A stretch of 64,000 nucleotides of DNA from Progne subis subis. Taxonomy: Eukaryota > Chordata > Aves > Passeriformes > Hirundinidae. Location: contig JAKJHU010000337.1 in the NCBI GenBank assembly GCA_022316685.1, forward strand, positions 62,001 through 126,000. Reading direction: 5' to 3'. A program made the position numbers and the translations under genes. Below the pieces are notes generated by a model. The model was not told the DNA's origin. It worked only from the letters and a program-made list of their open reading frames with translations, and searched no databases. Shown in pieces: positions 41,436 to 53,349 of this stretch (the stretch's first letter is position 1; every line of letters starts with the position of its first letter).

Positions 41436-42010
41436 TTTCAGAGAATGACAGAATCATCAAGGTTGGAAAAGACCTCAGACATCATCAAGTCCAAACTGTG
41501 CCCTGACACTGCCTTGTCTCCCGTGAGCCTCCTCTTCTCCAGGATAAACAACCCCAGCTCCCTCTGCCACTCCACACAGGACTTGTGTTCCAGACCCTCA
41601 CCAGCCTTGTTGCCCTTCTCTGGACATGCTCCAGCCCCTCCATGTCCTTCCTAAGCTGGGGGACCCAGAACTGGACACAGCACTCGAGGTGCTGCCCAAC
41701 GAGTGCTGAGCACAGGGGAAGAATCGCTGCCCTGCTCCTGCTGACCACACCATTCCTGATCCAGGCCAGGTGTCATTGGCCTTCTTGGCCATGTGGGCAC
41801 ACTGTTGGCTCATGTCCAGCCTGCTGTCCATCTATCCTCCTAGGTCCCTTTCTGTCTGGCTGCTGTCCAGCCACTCTGTCCCCAGCTTGTCAGATCTTTT
41901 TTCCTGGAGAAAAGGAATCTCACGGGAGTCTAGGCAATTTTCAGGGTGCAGATTGGACTTGATGATGTCCAAGGTCTTTTCCAACCTTGCTGATTCTGTG
42001 ATTCTCTGAA
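41436..42010. mobile_element. CR1 fragments in hairpin arrangement
   Basis: 41,436-41,900 is antisense CR1 (GAATCATCAAGGTTGGAAAAG, then CTCCTCTTCTCCAGGATAAA). 41,930-42,010 is a sense CR1 end (TTGGACTTGATGATGTCCAA ... GATTCTGTGATTCTCTGAAA). The two tails face outward around a short gap. Confidence 0.7.
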
Positions 42011-42217
42011 ACCACCCTTGCAGCAGTTGCAGGATGAGCCCTGGGCCTCCTCTCCAGAAGGTCCAGCAGCCCAGGTCCCTCAGCTTCTCCTCACAGCCCC
42101 AAAGCTCATCCTGTCAGTCCCGCAGAGCCTCTCCAGTGCAGGGAAACACTGGGCAACTGAATAGCAGAATCAATATGATTTTAGCAGAAGTAGTTCCTTT
42201 TTTCTTTATATTTATTT

Positions 42218-42252
<35 letters not shown>

Positions 42253-43002
42253 TTGTTTTTGTTAAACTCCAGTTAAAGATACTAGCACTACTGTCCACAC
42301 GTACAGGTGTCTCTCAATTGGCTGAGCCACTTGTTCACAAGGCAGGCACACATCCTTCAGGACACCAAATTGCTCAAGCGTCCATCCTCATGTTGTGTGT
42401 CCTCTAAGTTTTGCATTGTTTGTAAACAGTTTGTCAGGCTCTTGGTTCTTATTTGTAGTCCTGTTGTTATCTCAGTAGCCTTGAGGAATTCTTGAGAGCT
42501 CCCGGGCAAGGAGCCTCAAGCCCTATCTTACAATGCAAGATGTAACCAAAACAATGTATTCTATTACCATCTGTGAACACCAGCTGGGGCAGGTTGTTTA
42601 TCTCTTCCATGACCCATCCCTCATATCTCTGATGGAGGATCTTCTCTTAATGGCCCAGCTGTGTAAAACCAAATGGGGCAGTGTTCTTGTTCTCTTCCAT
42701 GACCCATCCTCCCTCCAGGGAGATATCTTCTGTTAATGGGCCATTGCCACTTTGGGAAGGGCTCTGGTGACCCAGGTTCCTGTGACCCATGCTGAGAAGT
42801 CACCTGTCCCTTTCTCTGCCCCTGGCAATGATGTGAGGTGGGACTGAAGAACATGAGGGTCTGGCCATGGTCCCATCATTGTATTTGAGCCCATCTCAGG
42901 TCATTTCTGGATGGGCTCTGCCCCAGCCCACAGAGTGTGACCTCAGCCCTGGCTCTGTCACAGCTGCTGTGCCTGAGCCCTGCAAAGCCTAAAGGTCACT
43001 GT
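42011..43002. other. Intergenic DNA with a TGAT microsatellite
   Basis: A (TTGA)n run of about eight to nine units lies at 42,217-42,252. GGTCCAGCAGCCCAGGTCCC at ~42,060 is shared with 3,510, 50,960 and 62,060. Near 42,600-42,730 the block CTCTTCCATGACCCATCC is doubled. No gene seen. Confidence 0.5.
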
Positions 43003-44600
43003 CATGGGTTCGCACAGTTTGGTTTTTAGTTAGGGAGGAATGTGAGGTATTACCCTGTCAGGACCCTAGAAATAGTTTTAGAAAGGACAAAGACCTATCA
43101 GAAGCTGGTTTGAGATATTGGCACCTGCTTTGGCCACTGAGCATGTTGAATGAGACTTTGGGCAGTACCCATATAAATCCTGGGTTTGTTCAGGTCAGGC
43201 CCTTTTCCTCCTGCTCAGCTGAACAGGTAACATCGAGTGGGTCCTACTGCTCCCCACACCCCACCTCCCCCTTCGGGGGGAAGCTCGCCCGAGGCCCAGC
43301 CGGACTCCATCGGCTCCCGGGGGGAGGAGAGGTTGCAGCTTAACATCAACCACTTTGAAAAAACCTCCCCGGAGACCCCAGAGCAGGGAGGGATCTCCCC
43401 TGATAACAACTCTGGGCCCGGTTTGGCCGAGGCTGCCCCGATTGTCACCGAGGGGTGGGCAGAGCTCTCCTCCCGCTCCCCTCCTCCGGTGTCTTCCAGA
43501 TGGAGAAGAAAGAGTGGAGGGAGGAAACCAGGCTGATCTGAAATGGAGAGACTGCTGCCTGGAGCAGAAATCACATGGCCACTTCAGGCCTGGGCAGAGT
43601 TAACCCTGTCCTGGCAACATGGAGCTTCCAAGGCCTGACCCTTCCCTGAGAGAGAAAAGAAAGAGACAGAGTGGACGTAGGAAAGACACTGCATGAAGTC
43701 AGTGGAGCAGGAGTAAAAGAACTGATAAAGATTATTAGAAGAGGGATTGAGGATGTGGACATTTTTAACCAAGCTTTTCTGCTGTAAACTATGGAGAAAT
43801 GGACTGTTTCTTGTAACATCTTAATGTTGTTTGGAGGAATGCTAGTTCCAGTCAAAGTTGGGGATTGATATGATTGAGATTTAAGAGGGAATCTTAAAGC
43901 CCCTCACTCCTGGTGTAAAAGGAGGTCTCAGCCTTTGAGACCAAGATGATTTTAGAGAGAAAGTGATTTGAAGCTCTCAGCTCCTGGTGTAAAAGGAGGT
44001 CTTTATTTCTTTTGAGATAGAAATGATTTTAGAGCTAGAAGAGAATCCTTGTTTTATACTAGAAGAAGCTTTCTTAAGCAGTACCCCAGATACACTGAGA
44101 GGCCCATGAGTAGCCAGGGGAAAGGCTGCTAATGAGTGGAACAGCACAATTTGCAAAAACTCCAAGCAGTTGCAGATTTGTGACATTGAGAGCCACAGAG
44201 CTGTTTTTGTCTTGTGGCGAATGTGTCCATAAGACTCTAGAGAGACTCCTCTCCCAAAGTGGTGAAAGATTATGTTTAAATGGTGAAACTGATTGAAAAT
44301 CACAGCTTGTGTCTCTCTGTGTTGTTTGTAAGAACGTTAACAGTTTCTATGGGAACGGAAGAGTGTTTTGAAGTTTTTGGGTTTTTTGGGGTTTTTTGGT
44401 TTTTTGGTTTGTTGTGGTGTGTTTTTTTTTTTTGTTTTTTTTTTTTTTTTTTTTTTTTGGTTTTTGGTTTTTTTTTTTTTTTGGGGGGTTTTTTTCCCAT
44501 CTTTTCTTTTCTTATCTTTTCCATTCTTTTAGTGTGTGTTAAAAAAAAAAAAAAAAAAAAAATTTAAGCTTGAGCCTACTTTGTTTCTCCTGATCCTCTC
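43003..44600 (+). mobile_element. Long TGTCATGG LTR-type element
   Basis: Starts TGTCATGGGTTCGCACAG with CCATATAAATCC as a TATA-like box at ~43,170. The motif TCCTGGTGTAAAAGGAGGTCT is repeated at ~43,905 and ~43,983. It contains an extreme T/G stretch (44,370-44,490) and an A run of about 21 (44,541-44,562). The right end is not defined. I assign it to the passerine LTR class from the start only. Confidence 0.5.
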
Positions 44601-47600
44601 CCACAAAAAGAGAATAAACACTAAGACCACTAAATTTAGCAAACAAAATTTCATTAATGTGTAGTCACTATATTAAGTAGTGTTTCTGCCCAGTTTTAAC
44701 TAAAACCATTACACCTTCCTATGGAAAAGAAATATCCTTCTTGTCCAGGTGCCCATGGCCACAATTGGGATTCCACCTCCAGATTGCCTGTTGTGAGAGA
44801 CTGGAGGAGATTGTTGGCTGGAAACATTTTGTGTGTGAGGGAGGAAGTGCAGGTCTATCCTTGCCCTGCCCTGAAACCCCAGCACTGCCCTGCCCTGTAA
44901 CCCCAATCCCCCAGAGCCTCTATCCCAGCCCAGCAGTGTCTGCCAATCCCTGGCACACCAAAGGCAATGCTCCACAGCCACCTCTGCAGCCCCCAGCCCA
45001 GCTCCTGAGAGACCAAGTGACCCAAAGTCCCTCCTGGGGGAAGGGCCCAGGAAGACCATGGGGTATTTAAAGCTGACCACAAGGCAAGAACACATCTTGA
45101 CCCCACCTCCTCTTGGAATTTCTGTCTGAACACAACTGTAATCCAGGAGTTGGTAGCTGTGTGGGTGCTTCTCTATATCTTATTTGTCTTTCTCTCTTTC
45201 AGTGTTGTCATCTTCAAATTCACTCCTCTTGCTAATTTGGAGTAACTTAAATTGAACAGGCTTAGAGTTTGCAAAGTTGAATGGGACAAGTTAATGCTTT
45301 CAGAAGTGTTTCTTGTTGATTGAATATTGTATTAAACCGTTTGCCAAAATTTCTCTGTTTTTTCTAAAGTTGTCAGTAAAGTCTGTTTTGTTGTTTTGAG
45401 CTCTTGAGAATCTCATGTTGCTATTTCTCCAGTGCATCCAACTCAGAGTACACAAACAATTGTAATTCCTTTTAATGTCTAAGTGAGAGAGTTGTGTAGG
45501 GGGCTGGGGATCAGGTCTTGTGTGTCCTGCTTGGCACAGCCCAGGCAGGGCTTTCACAGCCACACTGCACACTCCATTTCCCACCTGCACCTGCTGGTGC
45601 CTCTGAGCTCTGCTTGCCCAGCCCCAGGGACGCTCCCCTTGTCTGCCCATTCCCCACGTTCTCTGGGCAGGGATGGCCTCAGTGGGGGCTGCTGACATCC
45701 TCAGACACTTGGAGGCTGCTGCTGGATTTGACTTCTGCAGAGGCTTGTTCAGCCTTCACCTGTTCAGTGTCCCAGGGCTCATTAACATTCAGAATCCCTT
45801 AACAGCCAAGCCTCTGGGAATAATTTCATTAGGTTTTCAAATTTTTGTGGTTAATTAATCAATTTTTGAAGTGTATTAAAAGTGAATATATATTTACAAA
45901 AGGCAGTGAGAAAAGATTTTTTATGTCCGGTTCAGGTTTTGTTTCTGTTAATGCCTTGATATGTGCAATCTCCAGTTGACACGGAATCCAAGTATATTCT
46001 AATGCAGTTTGAATAGATACAAAAATCAAGATCCTTTATGTCTGACAATCAATCAGACTCTGTCTTTACTCCCACCCCACCACTTCCCGCATACAGCGGC
46101 TGTACTAGGGTTGACCCAAAATCCAGCAGGACAGCGAAGAAACTCCGAATTCCTGGGCACTCCAACAGATGGTAGAATTCCCAGGACCAAACTCCTCCGT
46201 TAACCGTGGACTCCAGGCAGCCAGCAGTCACCCGATCCGTGCTCCCCACAAGACTGAGAGTCATGAGCCCACACCCTAGCTCTCCCGGGAGCCTCCTCCC
46301 TCCCCCAAAACTAAGTGATCAACTTCTTTTGTCAGGTTAAGCACCGCCTAACTATTAGTACTTAAAATCTCCTAGCAACTCATGGGGGGGGGGGGGGAAA
46401 ATTCTACAGGAGAACTTAACCCTCAACATTACATCTCATACATAATGCATAAATTCCATTCAAACAAAGGATTCTCTCTGGTCAGTGTCACTTTCTTCCC
46501 CTTAATCTCTATGGCATCTTCAGGGCTGAGTGAGGCAGGAGAAATTGGTCTCTTCTGATAAGGGAGGAATAAATTCTGTTCCTCTGAAAGATTTACGTAT
46601 CCTGTGGCTGCTATCTCTTTGCGACTACCCCTTTCCTCTCTTTAAAAAATATCCCACGTACATAGTTTCTATTTTAACTACAAAAAATACATTTTAACTA
46701 CAAAACTACATTTACCATACTATCAAAATATTAATACAGCATTATTAATTAATACAACATAATACATACAGTAAATATCTAGTGTAGAACCATATATTGT
46801 GCACTTTTCACAATGGCCAACATAAAAAATGTGAACATGATAAAATTTAACAAACATCAAAACACTTCCCTCAGCCCCTCGTGACATCCCAGCAACATCT
46901 GACCTGTCCACCACCCAAATGGGATTGCCATACAGGAAGACTTTTAGACAAAGACACAAGAAGAGGTGATATAAAACATAAACTGAGATGCTGACTAAAG
47001 TGTTATTTAAACTTATGAAAGATTGGGCAACTCTCTGAAGCTCAAATCATGAAGTCAGTCAAGGAAGACACATTGGAATGACCAGAGAACAGCTGCAGGA
47101 GGAAATCTGGGAGTAACAGGAAGGACATAGATCCAGCGGCTCTACATGAACACGTGTCCTTAGACATGGCCATTCAAACAGCGGAAGAAAGAAGGTCATG
47201 AACTATTAGACTGAATGTTGGTGGCAAAGGTGGAAGGGAAGATCAGTAATCCTTCTCCAGCCATCTGAAAAAGAATCCAGTAGATCCAGGAAATTCTTGT
47301 TCCTGGTGGGAAAAGTTTGCCACTTCATAAAGTATTCAAACGACCTGGATAATAAATAATGTGCTTGTATATTTTGAAATTTACAGGTATTAAAACCTGT
47401 GCCCCCTTCCAGGCAGACATCAGTTGTGGGCCCATGCACAGGCAGTGCCTCTTGTGCCCTGAGGTGCCAAGCTGGGATTGGCATCTCTCAGAGAGGAGCT
47501 GAGGGAGAGCAGAGCACCTTGCAAGCTGCAGGCCCCTGACAGCCCCAGAGGGCTCCTGTCCCATAAACATCTGCTCTGCTCCAATCTGGAACAGGGACCA
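44601..47600. other. Mixed intergenic DNA
   Basis: One unit end of the ~190-bp array lies at ~44,710-44,790 (GAAAAGAAATATCC...GGTGCCCATGGCC). A variant of the 1,830/49,215 boundary sequence is at ~46,020. A G run of 14 lies at ~46,384. 46,620-46,990 is AT-rich. No frame resembles a known protein. Confidence 0.45.
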
Positions 47601-48042
47601 GCATTGTGCCGGGATTGTCAGAGAACTGAGGTGTGTGCTGGAATTCAATCCCCTCCCCATCCCACAGCAGCCCTGCATTTCCCTCCTCCAGCCTTGGTCT
47701 CCAGCACAGCCATGGAGGCTCTTTGGGCTCTGACTTTTCCTGCAGCCACCAAGGGCAGCTGAGCTCTGCCTTTGGCACAGTCAGCCCTGCCCAGCCCAGG
47801 CAATGCCCAGCAATTCCTTGTGTGTGCCTGGCCTTGCTGTCAGCCCCGGCAGCGGCTGCGTGGCCCCTTTGTGCCGCGCTGGCCCAGCCATGGTGCCACA
47901 GCCCCTGTGCAGGCGCAGGGCAGGACAGGAGCATTGCGGGTGGGAACGGCCCCTGTGCCGTGGTGCCCACAGCAGCCTTGGGGCTCTGTGCCCCATGGCC
48001 TCCCTGCTGGGCAGCCTCTGCCAGCTCCTGCACAGCCCGTGG

Positions 48043-48950
48043 CTCCTGTGGGGCTGCACAGACAGCCCTGCCCCGGGCTCTGCCAGGCTCTGGGCCAGCA
48101 GAGAGGCCGGGCAGGGCTGGCCATGGCCGGGAACAGGCCCTGAGCCCCGCAGGAGGATGGAGCTGGGCCACAGCCAAACTGCCCCGCAAACCTGGGCTGA
48201 GCAGCCAGGGCTGGCAATGGCTGGGGACAGAGGCTGGCGCTGACAAATGTCCTGGGCCATGTTCCTGCTCTGTCCATGCCACCAAGGGCACAGAGCAGCC
48301 TCCTCTCTGGGCCACTTGCCTGTTTTTAATGCCTTCCACAGGCGCTGGCCCTGCCCCACAAGGCCTGGGCTGAGTCCTGCCCCTGCACGCTCACACAGGC
48401 TGAGATGGACACTGATGGTTTGTGTGGAAGGCTCTCTCAGCCCAGCCCAGCTCCCTCCAAGCTCTGCCAGCTGCCCTGAGCTCTCGGCAGCACCAAGGGC
48501 CTCTCCCCAGCACAGCCCAGCCGGCTCTGGCCCCACAGCTCTGCTCAGGGCAGGCTGCTCTGGGCAGGGGCCCCACGGCCTCAGCCCCTCGGAAGGGCAC
48601 AGCAGCAGCTGCAGCTCAGACAGGACTCAGCCCCAGCCATGGGGAAGGTGCTGGGCCAAGGGAAAAGGAGGCTCCCTGTGTGCCCTGCTCCCCTCTCCCT
48701 GAGGTGCTGAGAGCTCTGCAGCCCCTGCTGCCATCCCATCTGCCCAGGCCAGCACAACAGCCCTGGCCTTGGGGCCCTCAAGAGCTGCTCCTGCTCCAGG
48801 CCCAGGGCCCATCCCAAAGCTGGGGCAGCCAGAAAACTGTGCCCATTTCTGTTCATTCCTGCTCTGATGAGGATGGATCCTCAGCCCCTTGGAGGTTGCT
48901 GATGAATTTTACTACTCCAGACACCTCTTCCTTCTTGAACTCTTCAGTTA
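48043..48950 (+). repeat. Duplicon C, copy 3
   Basis: Direct match to 652-1,560 without family-B coding sequence in front. The DNA to its left (47,600-48,042) is different and shows no gene. It preserves the uninterrupted form of the ERV-3 insertion point at ~48,650. Confidence 0.75.
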
Positions 48951-49284
48951 CAGAGTTCATTGAGAAAAGCTCATAACATTTGTTCAAAAAAAAACAAATA
49001 AGAAAAGTGCCTGGGAATGATTTAAGTTTTCAATTCTTCTGTGGTCAATTAGACAGATTTCAGAAGTTTATTCGAGTGAATGTTCTATATTGAAAACAAT
49101 GCAGGGAGAACTCTTTTGTCCTGTTTTCTTTTCCTTTTTATCAATTGATATCAGCAATGTTCAACTAATATTGACGTCCAGCACCTTCTTCTGCAGTCTG
49201 AATAGATGTAAAAATCAAGACCCTTCATGGCTGACAATCAATCAGACTTTGTCCCCAACCCCTCCCCACCAATTCTCTCATCCA
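48951..49284 (+). other. Direct copy of 1,561-1,880
   Basis: AT-richer segment with TGAATAGATGTAAAAATCAAG. No gene. Confidence 0.55.
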
Positions 49285-49858
49285 ACCCTTGGCACTCCTA
49301 TGGATCAGGAATGGTGCTGCCATCAGGAGCAGGGCAGTGATTCTTTCCCTGTGCTCAGCTCTGGTTGGGCAGCACCTCAAATATTGTGTCTAGTTCTGAA
49401 CCCCCCAGTTTAGGAAGGACATGGACTGGTGGGAGCGTGTCCAGAGAAGGGCAACAAAGCTGGTGAGTGGTCTCTAACAGAAGTCCTGTGAGGAGCAGCT
49501 GAGGGAGCTGGGGTTGTTTATCCTGGAGAAGAGAAGGCTCAGGGGAGGCTTCATCACTCTCTACAACTCCCTAAAAGGAGGGTGCAGCTAGATGGGGGTC
49601 GGGCTCTTCTCCCAGGGAACAGTGACAGGACAAGAGGACACAGCCTTAAGCTGAACGTTAGGAAATATTCTTCCCAAAATGGTGACTGGGCATTGGAATG
49701 GGCTGCCCAGGGAGGTGGGTGGGTCATTGTCCTTGGCAGTGTTTCAGGAATGACTGGATGTGGCACTCAGTGCCGTGGTCTGCCTAACAAGGTGGTGTTG
49801 GCTCACAGGTTGGACTTGATGCTCTCCAAGGTCTTTTCCAGCCTGCTTGATTCTCTGA
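49285..49858 (+). mobile_element. CR1 LINE 3' fragment
   Basis: Sense CR1 with GGTTGTTTATCCTGGAGAAG and TTCCAGCCTGCTTGATTCTC. It is a close direct copy of 1,881-2,505. Confidence 0.85.
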
Positions 49859-50310
49859 TGATGGTGACACTACAGGGCCCTGGGGAAGCAAGGGGCCATT
49901 GTGACACTGAGGGACCTGCTGGCACTAAGAGGACCAGAGTGACACTGTGCATGATATGTCACCAAAGAGCCAAGGGACCATTGTGACACTGTGGGGCTAA
50001 ATGCAAGCAAGGAACCCATGGTGACAGTCTGGGGCCTGGTGGAACCACAGAGGCTACTGTGACACTGTGGAACCAAGGAGATCATTGCTGCGCTGCCAGA
50101 CGTCATGGAACAAAGGATCCATTGTGACACTCCAGGGTCATGGGGGCCCAAGGCACCATTGTGACACTGTGGGGCCCAAGGATCCAAGGGACTTTGTGAC
50201 ACCAAGGGGTCCCACGGAACCAAAGGCACACTATGACACTGGGAAGACTCATGGTATCATGGAGACCATTGTGACAATCTAGGGACACAAGGAACCGTGG
50301 TGACACTAAG
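49859..50310 (+). repeat. 37-bp minisatellite, array 3
   Basis: Longer than its direct counterpart at 2,506-2,860, with extra units around 50,050-50,160, indicating unit gain or loss after duplication. Confidence 0.8.
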
Positions 50311-50394
50311 TTGGCTGGAAGTGTTGATCTGCTGGGGGGTAGGAGGGCTGTGCACAGGGCCCTGGACAGGCTGGATCCAGGAAGTCAAATCTAG

Positions 50395-50912
50395 CAATGT
50401 GAGGTTTAACAAGTCCAGATATTGAGTCCTGCACTTTGGCCACAACAACCCCTGAAGTGGTGCAGGCTGGTGACAGAGTGGCTGGACAGCAGCCAGGCAG
50501 AAAGGGACTTGCATGGACTGATGGACAGCAGGCTGGACAAGAGCCAGCAGTGTGCCCAGGTGGCCAAGAAGGCCAATGGCTCCTGGCCTGGATCAGGGAC
50601 AGTGTGGGCAGCAGGAGCAGGGCAGTGATTCTTCCCCTGTGCTCAGCACTGCTTGGGCAGCACCTCAAGTGCTGTGTCCAGTTCTGGGCCCCCAATTAAG
50701 AAAGGACATGGAGGGGCTGGAGTGTGTCCAGAGAAGAACAACAATGCTGGTGAGGGGACTGGAACACAAGTCCTGTGAGGAGAACCTGAGGAAGCTGGGG
50801 TTGTTTATCCTGAAGAAGAGGCTCAAGGGAGGCATGGCAGTGTCATGGCACAGGATGGAGTTGATGATGTCCAAGGTGTTCTCCAACCTGGCTGATTCTG
50901 TGATTCTCTGAA
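50395..50912 (+). mobile_element. CR1 LINE 3' fragment
   Basis: Sense CR1 from GTGAGGTTTAACAAGTCCAG to GATTCTGTGATTCTCTGAAA, a direct copy of 2,890-3,465. Confidence 0.85.
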
Positions 50913-50929
50913 ACCACCCTTGCAGCAGT

Positions 50930-51870
50930 TGCAGGATGAGCCCTGGGCCTCCTCTTCAGAAGGTCCAGCAGCCTAGGTGCCTCTGCAGCTCCTCACAGCC
51001 CCAAAACCCATCCTGTCAGTCCTGCAGAGCCTCTGAAGCTCCTCCTCCTTGCCCAGAACAGGGAGCCCCACAGCCAGATGCAGCAGCCCAGATGTGTCCA
51101 GGAGACCTTCCCATGGTGCTGGGAACTCAGGAACTGAAATGGGGAGTGGGGCCAGAGGGCCAGAGAGGAAATGGCAACCAGGGATGGGCTGTTTGCAGGG
51201 GAGGGAAAAGAGGTGGGCAAAAGGAAGAAATTTGAAGCAGGAAGGGTAAAGAAAGCCCAGGTTAAGCAAAGGAAATGCTGAGAGCAGTTTTGGGGTGGCT
51301 GCCAGGCAGCCCTGGCTCTGAGCAACAACATCTGCATTGGCACAGGAAACTCACAGCTCATGGGAACAAACTTTCTGGATGACTTCAGAGGCCACCACAA
51401 ACCTGAGTGGTTTCCCTGCTGTCCCCCAGCCCTTCCTGGCCCCAGGGGCTGATGGCATTTGTGCTCCCTCAGGTTCATCTCCCCACACCAACACCATGGG
51501 GGTGCTCACGCCTGCTCTGGGCAGTGCAAACAGGGGCTCCTGAGCCAGTGCTGCCGTGTCTGTGCCTGCAAGGATGCGGCACCTGTGTGAGCTGGGGGAG
51601 AGGCCAGGGCTGCAGAGGGGGGATGTTGTTGGCAGGTGCACGAGGACGCTGTGGGACGCTGCCCTGGGGTGTCCAGCGCAGTGGGGATGGATCAGCCCCT
51701 GCTCTGCTGCTCCTTCCCATCTCCCCCAGGGACCTTGCAGAGCCCCAGCCATGCTGTTTGCCCCCAACCTGCCCACAGCCACCCTGGGGCTGCTCACGGG
51801 GCTTTTCTCTGCTGAGCATTGGCCTGGGCGTGTTCTGGAGAGAGCCTGGGCAAGGAGCCTGGAGCCCCCA
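50930..51870. repeat. Inverted duplicon D, copy 2
   Basis: Mirror of 40,400-41,430. A symmetry centre near 46.1 kb makes this a separate inverted pair from the large arms. No recognised gene. Confidence 0.6.
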
Positions 51871-52393
51871 GGCCCTGCCCTGAGGCGTCAGCGCTGCCCC
51901 AGCAGTGCCCATGGCCTGTCCCTGCTGCAGCCCCGGCACTGCCACCCCCAGCACTGTGCCCGGCCCTGAGAGCACTCAGGCCCTACAGCAGCACCAGGGC
52001 CAGGAGGGCAGCGGGGCAGGGCCATGGGAGCAGCACTGGCAACACCAAGTGCTGCTGCTCCTGGGCACAGCTGCTGTGCCAGCACTGATCTGCCCCAGCT
52101 CTGCACACAGACATTGCTGCTGCAGCTGCAGAGAAGGGAACAAAATCTCTGCAGAAAACTTGGTTGGGAGGTCCTTGAATTCCTTTGAAGCCACCAAGAG
52201 TGCAGGCCCTCATTGACACAGTCTGTGGCCACAGGGAAGATAGAGAGAAACAAAATGAGAAAATGCACAATGTGATTTCTTTGCGGACAAGATTAAAGAA
52301 TTGAAACAAAGAAAAAATCCTCCAACATGAAACCAACAGGAAGTATCAAAGATGACTTTAATTACAACTGATTTTCAGAATTTTGTCAGCAGT
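51871..52393 (-). other. 3' flank of the right-arm inner OR
   Basis: The part at 52,140-52,393 matches other OR 3' flanks (CATTTTCTCATTTTGTTTCTC on the minus strand). The polyadenylation signal is ATTAAA at 52,358-52,363 (minus strand). Nothing else is recognised. Confidence 0.5.
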
Positions 52394-53326
52394 TTAATGT
52401 TCCTGAAACCATCCAGTCATCAGTCTCCACACTGCAGCCTTGAGCTCCTGGTTCCTCAGGCTGTAGATGAGGGGGTTCAGGGCTGGAGGCACCACTGAGT
52501 ACAGAACTGACAGGGCCAGATCCAGGGATGGGGAGGAGAGGGAGGGAGGCTTCAGGTAGGCAAACACGGCAGTGCTGAGGAACAGGGAGACCACGGCCAG
52601 GTGAGGGAGGCAGGTGGAAAAGGCTCTGTGCCGTCCCTGCTCAGAGGGGATCCTCAGCACAGCCCTGAAGATCTGCACATAGGAGAAAACAATGAACACA
52701 AAACAACCAAGTCCTAAACCGGCACTGAGAGCAAGTAGCCCCAGTTCCCTGAGGTTGGAATGTGAGCAGGAGAGTTTGAGGATGTGTGGGATTTCACAGA
52801 AGAACTGTCCCAGGGCATTGCCATGGCACAGGGGCATAGAAAATGTATTGGCTGTGTGCATGAGAGCATTGAGAAAGGCACTGGCCCAGGCAGCTGCTGC
52901 CATGTGGGCACAAGCTCTGCTGCCCAGGAGGGTCCCATAGTGCAGGGGGTGGCAGATGGACACGTAGCGGTCGTAGCTCATGATGGTCAGGAGGGAAAAT
53001 TCTGCTGAGATGAAAAAGGCAAAAATAAATACTTGTGCAGCACATCCTGCATAGGAGATGGTCCTGGTGTCCCAGAGGGAATTGTGCATGGCTTTGGGGA
53101 CAGTGGTGAGGATGGAGCCCAGGTCGGTGAGGGCCAGGTTGAGCAGGAAGAAGAACATGGGCGTGTGCAGGAGGTGGCCGCAGGCTACGGCACTGATGAT
53201 GAGGCCGTTGGCCAGGAGGGCAGCCAGGGAGATGCCCAGGGAGAGGCAGAAGTGCAGGAGCTGCAGCTGCCATGTGTCTGCCAATGCCAGCAGGAGGAAG
53301 TGGCTGATGGAGCTGCTGTTGGACAT
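52394..53326 (-). CDS. Olfactory receptor, family 14-like (right arm, inner)
   Basis: Intact 310-residue odorant receptor. The chosen start is MSNSSSISHF at 53,326. The open frame continues upstream for 47 codons, but across a splice acceptor (AG 53,351-53,350), so those codons are not used. It carries the OR hallmarks PMFFFLLNLALTDLG, SYDRYVSICHPLHY (His for the usual Lys), AFSTCLPHL and PPALNPLIYSLRNQ. TM3 reads QVFIFAFFISAEF and TM5 LLALSAGLGLGC, both different from the other copies. It is head to head with 60,597, and its mirror partner is the broken stump at 12,216. Confidence 0.94.
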   Translation of the reverse strand: MSNSSSISHFLLLALADTWQLQLLHFCLSLGISLAALLANGLIISAVACGHLLHTPMFFFLLNLALTDLGSILTTVPKAMHNSLWDTRTISYAGCAAQVFIFAFFISAEFSLLTIMSYDRYVSICHPLHYGTLLGSRACAHMAAAAWASAFLNALMHTANTFSMPLCHGNALGQFFCEIPHILKLSCSHSNLRELGLLALSAGLGLGCFVFIVFSYVQIFRAVLRIPSEQGRHRAFSTCLPHLAVVSLFLSTAVFAYLKPPSLSSPSLDLALSVLYSVVPPALNPLIYSLRNQELKAAVWRLMTGWFQEH

Positions 53327-53349
53327 TTCATCGCTCTGGCCATGGAGTC

